From NCBI GenBank assembly GCA_947460255.1, contig CANHIS010000014.1:1-56540 (forward strand): DNA of 56,540 nt, written 5' to 3'. Made by a program: the position numbers and the translations under genes. Shown here piece by piece: positions 47,801-55,811 of this stretch; position 1 is the first letter of the stretch; the number at the start of each line of letters is the position of its first letter. Source of the stretch: Bacteroidota bacterium (GTDB lineage Bacteria > Bacteroidota > Bacteroidia > M30B66). Under the pieces are notes generated by a model. That model was not told the origin of the DNA and searched no databases. It worked only from the letters and a program-made list of their open reading frames with translations.

Positions 47801-48499
47801 GAAATCAGTATTCCAGAACCTGTTATCCCGCAAGTAGAACCTTGGCATGTTTTAGAAATGCTCGAAAAAGAGCGTGAAGTAGTTGGAATTTATTTGAGCG
47901 GCCATCCGCTAGATGATTATCGTCGGGAAATGGAAAGCTTCAAGTTTATTCCAATCGTTGAATTGGATGATCAAGAAAAGCTAAAATCTAGGCAGGATCA
48001 ACGTTCTGGAGGAATGATCACGACGGTAAACCACAGAATGACCAAAGCTGGGAAACCTTACGCCAGCTTTGTTTTGGAAGATTACACAGGAAACAAAGAA
48101 TTCATGTTGTTTTCGGAGAAATATCTAAAATTGAAGCATTTCATTGTTGTTGGTACTATTGTATTCATCAATTGGAAAGCCGACAAGAACTTTAGAAGTC
48201 CCGATTTATTGGAAGCATCAATCAATTCGATGGGCTTAATGGCCGACCTGAAAGACAAGTACAAGCAGGTTACGCTTAACATCCACGAAGGGAATTTGAA
48301 CGAAAAATTCGTGAACGACATTTCCGATATTATCAACCGATTTCCTGGAAAGTGCAACTTGCGAATCAACCTAACCACAGTACAAGATGATATGGGAGTG
48401 AGCATGGTTTCAGAAAATGCAAAAGTGGATGGCAGCAATCCTGAATTTCAGCAGTTGATGGCAAAAGTAGTTGGACAAGAATTCTTCCAGCTTAACTAA
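44894..48499 (+). CDS. dnaE: DNA polymerase III alpha subunit
   Basis: The main replicative DNA polymerase. The 1201-residue protein begins with the PHP domain ([23 protein letters not shown]). The polymerase core has [19 protein letters not shown] and the catalytic aspartates in PDIDTDFDD (D420 and D422). [31 protein letters not shown] and [14 protein letters not shown] follow, then [24 protein letters not shown], given here as a family landmark in two parts around 47236-47316. Helix-hairpin-helix and OB-fold regions complete it. It is followed by the photolyase gene after 86 bp. Confidence 0.96.
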   Translation: [1201 protein letters not shown]

Positions 48500-48585
48500 G
48501 AGATTAATTGGTTGCTATGTTTTGTGCACTGTGAAACAATCACTCGGGTTTCGAACCGTTTGCATTTCCTGCTGTTGTTTGATGG

Positions 48586-50118
48586 ATGAAAAAACTCAGA
48601 CTCATTCTTGGCGACCAGTTAAACGAGCAACATTCTTGGTTCAGTGAAGTAAACGATCAACATTTCTATGTGATCATGGAGATGCGCCAAGAGGCTGGTT
48701 ATGTTTTACATCACATCCAAAAGCTGGTAGGATTTTTTGCAGCCATGGAGCAATTTGCTGCGATGCTCCAATCGAAAGGCCATAAGGTTATCCAACTTCA
48801 GTTTGATGATCCAGAAAACACTGGAGATTTAATCAAGAACTTGAGTCATTTGATTGCAAAAAATCAAATTGAGCAATTCGAATACTTGCTGCCCGACGAA
48901 TATCGATTGGATGCACAGCTGAAATCTTTTGCGGAAAAAGCACCAGTGCCAGTTATAGCTTTCGACTCCGAACATTTTCTAACATCCAGAAACGATTTAG
49001 AAGATTTTTTCGCGGGCAAGAAGCAGTATTTGATGGAAAGTTTCTATCGAATGATGCGGAAAAAGTGGAAGGTATTGATGGAAGGTTCCGAACCAGCTGG
49101 TGGGCAGTGGAACTTTGACCACGACAACCGCCAAAAAATGGATGCTGACGTTAAGCTACCACCAAAATCGGCGGTTAATTCGGATGTTTCAGTGGTGTAC
49201 AAAAGAATACAAGATGCAGGCATTGAATCGTTTGGCAAGATTAAGCCAGACGAATTCATGTGGCCATTAAATCGCATCCAAGCGCTTCAGGTTTTGGAGG
49301 AGTTCATTGCATTTAGATTACCACTTTTTGGAACGTATCAAGACGCAATGACCGACAGAGACGCCTTTTTGTTTCATTCGAGAATTTCGTTTGCGCTAAA
49401 CGTCAAGCTGTTGCATCCAATGGAAGTGATTACAAAATGCGTGGAGGATTTTCACAAAAATCCTGGACGCGTGAGCATGAATCAACTTGAAGGATTTGTG
49501 CGCCAGATACTTGGATGGAGAGAATACATGCGAGGCATTTATTGGATGAAGATGCCAAGCTATGCAAACTTGAATTTCTTTAACCACAACCGGTCGTTAC
49601 CTGATTGGTTTTGGAATGGAGAAACGAAGATGAAATGCTTGCAACATTCGATTGGTCAGAGTTTGGAACATGCTTACGCACACCATATTCAGCGCTTGAT
49701 GGTGATTGGAAATTTTGCTTTGTTGGCTGGCTTGTCGCCCGATGAACTAGATGGTTGGTATTTGGGCGTTTACATCGATGCGATTGAATGGGTTGAGATC
49801 ACAAATACAAGAGGCATGAGTCAATTTGCCGACGGTGGAATTGTTGGTTCAAAGCCTTACACAAGCAGCGGTGCTTACATCAAAAAGATGGGTTCGTATT
49901 GCGATGGTTGTCATTACGACCACAAGATAAAACTTGGAGCAAAGGCATGTCCATTCAATAGTTTATACTGGCATTTTCATGCTCGGCACCGAGAAAAGCT
50001 GGAGCGAAATCCTCGTATTGGTATGATGTACCGAACTTGGGATCGAATGGAAGACTCCGACAAAAAAGCTATTTTGGACCAAGCAGAGAAACACATATTG
50101 GCATTAAACCATTTATAA
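48586..50118 (+). CDS. phrB: iron-sulfur bacterial cryptochrome/(6-4) photolyase
   Basis: A light-driven DNA repair enzyme of the FeS-BCP class. The N-terminal LRLILGDQLNEQHSWF and the C-terminal PIGMMYRTWDRM-type end (RIGMMYRTWDRM) are characteristic. Cluster ligands are C351, C439, C442 and C455, in YCDGCHYDHK and KACPFNSLYW. The spacing equals that of Agrobacterium PhrB as I recall it (350, 438, 441, 454). The FAD pocket segment HAYAHHIQRLMVIGNFALL is present, with LGWREYMRGIYW before it. It is 510 residues long and probably transcribed on its own or after dnaE. Confidence 0.93.
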   Translation: MKKLRLILGDQLNEQHSWFSEVNDQHFYVIMEMRQEAGYVLHHIQKLVGFFAAMEQFAAMLQSKGHKVIQLQFDDPENTGDLIKNLSHLIAKNQIEQFEYLLPDEYRLDAQLKSFAEKAPVPVIAFDSEHFLTSRNDLEDFFAGKKQYLMESFYRMMRKKWKVLMEGSEPAGGQWNFDHDNRQKMDADVKLPPKSAVNSDVSVVYKRIQDAGIESFGKIKPDEFMWPLNRIQALQVLEEFIAFRLPLFGTYQDAMTDRDAFLFHSRISFALNVKLLHPMEVITKCVEDFHKNPGRVSMNQLEGFVRQILGWREYMRGIYWMKMPSYANLNFFNHNRSLPDWFWNGETKMKCLQHSIGQSLEHAYAHHIQRLMVIGNFALLAGLSPDELDGWYLGVYIDAIEWVEITNTRGMSQFADGGIVGSKPYTSSGAYIKKMGSYCDGCHYDHKIKLGAKACPFNSLYWHFHARHREKLERNPRIGMMYRTWDRMEDSDKKAILDQAEKHILALNHL

Positions 50119-50241
50119 TTCAGATTGAAATTTAGTTTGAAAAAATGATACAGAAATCATATTTAAATGACGTGAATTGTTTGAAGTTTCTGTATTTTTC
50201 AGAAGTTTCTAAAAATAACTATACAGTTTAAACGCCATATT

Positions 50242-52530
50242 TTGGGCAAGTCATTTTTCTCTTACTTTTTAACAATTGTAGCAGCAGTTGTAGCAGTATT
50301 TCTTATCATTAAGGCAGGAGGTGCATTCGAATCTGAAGAGGTCAAAAACGTTGCGGAGCAAATCGTACATGTTTCACCGCAAGATCAAGTATCAGAAACG
50401 TTTAGCGAAAATTTGGGGCATTCGTTGCCGATGTTGATCATCCAGATTATCACCATCATTGCTTTTTCTCGCTTCTTGGGATTGTTTTTTTCTAGAATTG
50501 GTCAACCGAGTGTGATCGGTGAAATACTCGCCGGAATTCTTTTAGGCCCTTCCCTACTCGGCTTGTATTTTCCAGAAATTTCTGCTGCAATTTTCCCCTT
50601 GAGTTCTTTGGGAAATCTTCAGTTTTTAAGTCAAATCGGTCTCATCTTGTTCATGTTTGTGATCGGCATGGAACTCGATGTGAGTGTCTTAAAAAGCAAA
50701 GCCCGCGATGCAATTTTTATATCGCATGTTAGTATTGTTTTTCCATTTTCGTTGGGTGTTGGTTTAGCGTATTTCACCTTTCAAGAATTCGCACCAGAAA
50801 ATATCCGATTTATCTCATTCGCCCTATTTATGGGTATTTCGATGAGTGTTACAGCATTTCCTGTTTTGGCGAGAATTGTACAAGAGCGAGGCCTCACAAA
50901 ATCGAAACTTGGAATTATTGCGATCACAAGTGCTGCAATCGACGACGTAACTGCTTGGTGTTTATTGGCTGTTGTGATTGCTATTGTTAAAGCTGGAGCA
51001 TTTTCACCGGCAATCGTTACCATTGGGCTATCATTGCTTTATGTGCTATTTATGTTGCTGGTATTGAGACCATTCCTAAATAGATTAGGTTCAATTTATT
51101 CGAACAAAGAATCTATTTCGAAAGGTATCATTGCTTTGGTATTTTTAATTATGCTCAGTTCGGCATGGGCCACAGAAGTAATTGGAATCCATGCGCTGTT
51201 TGGCGCTTTCTTGGCTGGAGTGGTGATGCCGCCAAACTTGAACTTCAGGAAGATCTTGGTCGATAAACTCGAAGATGTTGCATTGGTATTATTGCTTCCA
51301 TTGTTCTTCGTTTTTACTGGATTACGGACACAGATTGGCCTTCTCAATGATCCTTCACTTTGGGTCACTTGCTTACTGGTTATACTTGTAGCTATTGTAG
51401 GAAAATTTTTAGGCTCTGCGCTCGCTGCACGTTATGTAGGGCAATCATGGAAAGACAGTTTATCCATTGGTGCCTTAATGAACACGAGAGGATTGATGGA
51501 ATTGATCGTGTTAAACATTGGTTATGATTTGGGCATATTAAGTCCCGAAATGTTTGCCATGTTGGTACTTATGGCCTTGGTTACGACTTTCACTACTGGC
51601 CCAATGTTGAGCTTGATCAATTTTGTATTCAAAGACAAATCAAGCGATATTTCAATCAATACATTAGAAAATAACGAAACCTATAAAGTCCTCATTTCAT
51701 TTGGCCTAGCCACATCGGGAAGGACTTTGCTACGACTAGCCACTCAAATGTTTGGTCAAAATAAGCAACAGGTATCCTACACTGCAATGCACGTTACATT
51801 GAGTGCAGAGGTAAACTTGATGGATTTAGAAGAATTTGAGCGTCAGAGTTTTAAACCAATTCTATCGGAAGCACAAAAGCTTAACCTTGAAATTGGGAAG
51901 GAATACAAAACCTCTCCTGATCTACACAAGGAGGTAAATGCTATTGTGGATCGCGACGCTGTTAACTTTCTTTTGATTGGTGCTGGAAGATCACTCTACA
52001 CAGGTTCGATTTTAGGAAATATTGTTGGTGTAACGAAGTCTTTTTCACCTGAAAATCTCCTTGGAACAATTACAGGAGCTCGTCCAATTCTTCCCGCTAA
52101 CGACTTAATTGATGAGAAGGCTCGTGAGTTTTTGTTGGATACATCTTGCGACGTTGGCGTTTTGCTCGATAGAGATTTCACTGGGTCAGGAAAATTGTTT
52201 GTTCCTATTTTCAATCAAGAAGATACCTTCTTATTGAATTACGCACAACGTTTCGCCGATAACGGAAGATCAGATATTGCCTTGTGCGACACATCTGGAC
52301 TGTTTGATTCATCCCATGAAACGAAAGAAAAATACGATCAATTGCTTGCTAAGCATTCAGATAAACTGACCTTGCTTCAGGAAAAAATCATCCACAAAGA
52401 TTTTCTGGATAAACAAGAACTGATGTTGGTGAGTTACAAAAGTTGGAAAGCATTAGTAGAAAGCAAAAGCCTATGGCTCGATGATGTGCCGAGTGTTCTC
52501 ATCATCCGACCAATGCTTCAAACTGAATAA
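50242..52530 (+). CDS. Kef-type cation/proton antiporter with C-terminal Usp-like domain
   Basis: A 762-residue CPA2-family exchanger. About 12-13 membrane helices lie in residues 1-460, including GQPSVIGEILAGILLGPSLLG, written as positions 50500-50562, FMFVIGMELD, AAIDDVTAWCLLA with the ion-site Asp pair, and MNTRGLMELIVLNIGYDLG. The C-terminal 290 residues form a soluble domain resembling universal stress protein folds, common in Bacteroidota members. The only plausible start is TTG at 50242; an in-frame stop lies 57 nt upstream and no ATG occurs before residue 65. The last helix of the gene's 3' end overlaps the terminator of the convergent subtilase. Confidence 0.86.
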   Translation: MGKSFFSYFLTIVAAVVAVFLIIKAGGAFESEEVKNVAEQIVHVSPQDQVSETFSENLGHSLPMLIIQIITIIAFSRFLGLFFSRIGQPSVIGEILAGILLGPSLLGLYFPEISAAIFPLSSLGNLQFLSQIGLILFMFVIGMELDVSVLKSKARDAIFISHVSIVFPFSLGVGLAYFTFQEFAPENIRFISFALFMGISMSVTAFPVLARIVQERGLTKSKLGIIAITSAAIDDVTAWCLLAVVIAIVKAGAFSPAIVTIGLSLLYVLFMLLVLRPFLNRLGSIYSNKESISKGIIALVFLIMLSSAWATEVIGIHALFGAFLAGVVMPPNLNFRKILVDKLEDVALVLLLPLFFVFTGLRTQIGLLNDPSLWVTCLLVILVAIVGKFLGSALAARYVGQSWKDSLSIGALMNTRGLMELIVLNIGYDLGILSPEMFAMLVLMALVTTFTTGPMLSLINFVFKDKSSDISINTLENNETYKVLISFGLATSGRTLLRLATQMFGQNKQQVSYTAMHVTLSAEVNLMDLEEFERQSFKPILSEAQKLNLEIGKEYKTSPDLHKEVNAIVDRDAVNFLLIGAGRSLYTGSILGNIVGVTKSFSPENLLGTITGARPILPANDLIDEKAREFLLDTSCDVGVLLDRDFTGSGKLFVPIFNQEDTFLLNYAQRFADNGRSDIALCDTSGLFDSSHETKEKYDQLLAKHSDKLTLLQEKIIHKDFLDKQELMLVSYKSWKALVESKSLWLDDVPSVLIIRPMLQTE

Positions 52531-52564
52531 AAAATGCCGATTCAAACTTTCATCTGAATCGGCA
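52529..52564 (-). terminator. terminator of the subtilase gene
   Basis: A perfect 10-bp stem (52535-52544 with 52555-52564) with a 10-nt loop and, in minus-strand direction, T6 at 52534-52529. It overlaps the antiporter stop codon by two bases. Confidence 0.82.
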
Positions 52565-52582
52565 GTATCGAATCTTTAAGTG

Positions 52583-55180
52583 CTATCGGATTACCAACTT
52601 CTTCACCGACCTGCCAAACTCAGACTCGAGCATTATCAGGTAAATACCGGCATTTAAATTTGAAGTTTCAATTCTAGAAAGGGTTTGATTTTCATGCAGA
52701 ATCTTCTGAAGGATTTCCTTACCAGCGATATCGAACAATGACAAAGTTCCTTGGCTTTTCAATGCATCGAATGATACATCAACGAATTCATTCGCAGGAT
52801 TTGGATACACGTTAAACGTTTGGTTATAAATCGTTTTGATCGATGCTGGACTCACTGCATCATACACGAAAATATTGTCGATATAAAGATTTGAGGCATT
52901 ATCGTTAATCGCTCGAAATCTGAAAATGATTTCATTCCCATCCACTTGAGAAATTAGATTCTGACGCTCGTTGTTCCAATGCGTTGATGCAAACGGACGG
53001 AAATTGGTCCAAAATGTATCGATGGTTGAAAGTTGTTGACCACCTTTATAAAACACTGTATTCCAAGTGATTCCACAATCGTCCGAATAACTAACCTCTA
53101 AAGAATCCGATAAAGTTGCACTTCTGTATCTATAGGCATAATCGAAACTAAAAATGAGTGAATCTGAATTCTGTGGAACCGCAATAAATGGAGTGTAAAC
53201 GATATCCTTGGGATCGCGAGATGTGTAAGTGAGAAACTTCATGCAGCCAGAATAACTACTGTTCAACAATCCACCAGTTTTCGTGGTGTCCCATCCCATT
53301 TTATAATCTCCATTCACCAAAAGCCAATTGTTTCCTGTAAAATCATTGTATTCGAAACTTTCTCCAAAGGGCATTGACACTTGCGGTTGGGTTTGCATTC
53401 TGAGGACTCTGCTATTATTCACAATGTCTCTTTCTTCAACATCAACTAATGGAGTGATTACCGCACGAACTTCATTGATGCCAGCGTTAAAAAGTATTGC
53501 CGGACTAAAAATGGTATCTCGTTCACCCGCTTCCAGTGTTCCAGAATAAGTACCTGATCCAATTGAAGAACCGTTGATAGAATACTGAATGATTCCACCT
53601 GCGAAGTTTGTAATACCAGCATTTCTGATTACCAATTGAAGCGGATAACTTCCTGCACAATTGATTTCCGAACCTAGAATTTTCTCGATTTCTACATCGA
53701 ATTCAGAACTGTTTGGTGGCACAGGGACATACAATTGCGACAGATAATCGTAAGCGAATTCTAGATTGATGATGCCTCTTCCATAGGTATTGTCTTCACC
53801 TTCTGCGCCAAGATCAATAGCAGTTAAATACAATGCTCTAAGAATTTCCTTTCCGGTGAGGTAAGGAAACGCTTCCTTCAACAAAAGAACTGCACCTGCA
53901 ACGTGCGGACCAGCCATTGAAGTTCCGGAATACTGTGCATATTGATCTTGTTGTACTGAGGATCTGATGTTTACACCAGGAGCAGAAACTTCAGGCTTAA
54001 TTTTCAATTGATCTGTTTCACCACAACTTGAAGGTCCACGGCTTGAAAATGAGGCTATAGGAAAATTGGGAGAAGATGCATCAACCGCTCCAACCGAAAA
54101 AACAGTTAAGCTATCCAAAACAACATAGGCGGGCATTCCTGCTGTGCTAGGTCCAGGACCTTCGTTTCCAGCCGAAAATTCAACGGCAATTCCAGCTGCA
54201 TCCAATGCGTCGTAAAGTGAAAGGATGAACGGATTGGTGCAGAGTCCGTCGATAATCGTATCTCCAAATCCCCATGAATTACAAATTACGTCTGGTACAT
54301 CATCAAACGTGCTAGGGTCCTCGTCGGGATCTAATGCAAATTCAAATGCTGATAGGATCACTTCCAAAGGTTTAACATCCGCAAGATCTTCAACAATCGG
54401 ATCAGATGCCATGTATGTAGCATTGAAAGCCACACCAATCGTGTCGTTTGTTGCTGGATCTAATCCAAGTACTGTACCTGTTACATGTGTCCCATGTGCA
54501 TCAGGTTTATCGGCAGGATTCAGAAAATCAAAACCGAGCCACACCTGCGATTCTGGAAAATAATTCCCTCTCCACTGCCGTTGAATTGCAGGATGAACTG
54601 GCCAAACTCCGGTATCAACTGTGTATAATCTTCTTCCCAATCCAGTATAACCAAGATTCCACATAAAGGGCGCGCCAATAGCATCGAGGCCTGGTTCATG
54701 ACCTCCTACGGATCTACCTTGGCTGTTTTCCATCAAAACAGGTTTGTCGTAGGTCACTTTGAGTCGATCAGCCAATTCGATAAACTCTACATCAGCTCTC
54801 GCAGCAATTGCAGGAATCAGGTCGGCAGGAACGGTTGCTGAAACCATATTCACAATATAAAATTGCTTATTCACAACAATGCCTGGATAATCATTTTGCT
54901 GACTATCGAGAAATTCAAGCAGTTCCGATTGTGATGTTTGTGCAATCTGCATTAAGTGCTGCTTCACTTGTCCTGAACGGTATTTTACAGGAACTGCATT
55001 TGAAACAAAGACAACTCTTAATGCTTGCAAATCAGCATTTTCTCTTAGAAAAATATGAACTTCACAAGGCGCATTTGAATCAACAATCTGGAGCCGACTA
55101 ACAAGCGATGTACTAATCGTTGACTGTGCAGTTATCCAATTTGTTGAAACCAATAAAATGAGCGTAAGTAATCTTTTCAT
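52583..55180 (-). CDS. subtilisin-like S8 peptidase with T9SS sorting domain
   Basis: A secreted serine protease of 865 residues. Signal peptide MKRLLTLILLVSTNWITA, an I9-like inhibitory propeptide (to about 150), and the catalytic domain with Asp189 (TVDTGVW), His229 (DAHGTHVTG), the oxyanion Asn in NSWGFGD or SAGNEGPG, and Ser421 (GTSMAGPHVAG). A beta-rich CARDB-like region and a jelly-roll region follow (about 500-780). It ends with a T9SS type A domain (VYPNPANE, LFDIAGKE, VKKLVIR). It starts 6 bp after the marR-type gene in the same direction. Confidence 0.93.
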   Translation of the reverse strand: MKRLLTLILLVSTNWITAQSTISTSLVSRLQIVDSNAPCEVHIFLRENADLQALRVVFVSNAVPVKYRSGQVKQHLMQIAQTSQSELLEFLDSQQNDYPGIVVNKQFYIVNMVSATVPADLIPAIAARADVEFIELADRLKVTYDKPVLMENSQGRSVGGHEPGLDAIGAPFMWNLGYTGLGRRLYTVDTGVWPVHPAIQRQWRGNYFPESQVWLGFDFLNPADKPDAHGTHVTGTVLGLDPATNDTIGVAFNATYMASDPIVEDLADVKPLEVILSAFEFALDPDEDPSTFDDVPDVICNSWGFGDTIIDGLCTNPFILSLYDALDAAGIAVEFSAGNEGPGPSTAGMPAYVVLDSLTVFSVGAVDASSPNFPIASFSSRGPSSCGETDQLKIKPEVSAPGVNIRSSVQQDQYAQYSGTSMAGPHVAGAVLLLKEAFPYLTGKEILRALYLTAIDLGAEGEDNTYGRGIINLEFAYDYLSQLYVPVPPNSSEFDVEIEKILGSEINCAGSYPLQLVIRNAGITNFAGGIIQYSINGSSIGSGTYSGTLEAGERDTIFSPAILFNAGINEVRAVITPLVDVEERDIVNNSRVLRMQTQPQVSMPFGESFEYNDFTGNNWLLVNGDYKMGWDTTKTGGLLNSSYSGCMKFLTYTSRDPKDIVYTPFIAVPQNSDSLIFSFDYAYRYRSATLSDSLEVSYSDDCGITWNTVFYKGGQQLSTIDTFWTNFRPFASTHWNNERQNLISQVDGNEIIFRFRAINDNASNLYIDNIFVYDAVSPASIKTIYNQTFNVYPNPANEFVDVSFDALKSQGTLSLFDIAGKEILQKILHENQTLSRIETSNLNAGIYLIMLESEFGRSVKKLVIR

Positions 55181-55186
55181 GTGGAA

Positions 55187-55675
55187 TTATTTTGAGTTCA
55201 CTTTTAAAAGGCTTCTTAAATCATCCTGAAAGGAAAGCGAATTCAAGCCAAGATTCATTAGAAAATCTTGGTCAGTTTTATCCACAATTTTACCTGCCGC
55301 TTTAAGAAGCTCCTCGCCTGATTCACTCAATGCAAGGGTTCTCGCACGAGTGTCCATCTTGTTTTTTTTTCTGCTCAACAATCCCTTTTTCTGAAGTGTT
55401 CTAAGGATTTTTGAGGTCATCATTTTATCGATTTTCACATGCTTCGCTAAATCTTGTTGTGACACGATATTCTGTTTTGTACTAAGAAACGACAATGCTG
55501 CTAAAAGCAGAAATTGTGCATGCGTAATTCCGATGGCATCTAGTCCATTCTTGAGTTTTCGTTGCCAGAGCATAGAGACCTGCCACATCAAAAAGCCAGC
55601 ATTTTCTTCAAGATCCGAGAATGCATGTTTAGTAGAGGAAGGCTTCTGAGTTGTTTCGTTTACTTTCTTTGCCAT
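55187..55675 (-). CDS. MarR family transcriptional regulator
   Basis: A 162-residue winged helix-turn-helix protein. The DNA-binding part is seen in ITHAQFLLLAALSFL, VSQQDLAKHVKIDKMMTSKILRTLQKKGLL and the wing RKKNKMDTRARTLALSESG, given in parts around 55290-55520. The start is the ATG at 55675; a longer frame to 55795 begins in a stretch with no family features. It is the first gene of a unit with the subtilase. Such regulators usually repress their own operon and respond to a small ligand, which cannot be identified here. Confidence 0.87.
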   Translation of the reverse strand: MAKKVNETTQKPSSTKHAFSDLEENAGFLMWQVSMLWQRKLKNGLDAIGITHAQFLLLAALSFLSTKQNIVSQQDLAKHVKIDKMMTSKILRTLQKKGLLSRKKNKMDTRARTLALSESGEELLKAAGKIVDKTDQDFLMNLGLNSLSFQDDLRSLLKVNSK

Positions 55676-55811
55676 TGGGGATATGATAGAGCTTGCAATG
55701 ATAAGGAAAAATGAAGATTTGAAATTCAAAAAACAAGCTTTTGTTGCAATAGCTACTGTATGGGGTTGATCGTGCTGATTTTCATTACATTTCAATTTTC
55801 AAGTGAGATTT
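55676..55811. other. region upstream of the MarR gene
   Basis: Non-coding. Probably holds the MarR-subtilase promoter, but no perfect TANNTTTG was seen on the minus strand and no clear operator dyad could be picked. Confidence 0.4.
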
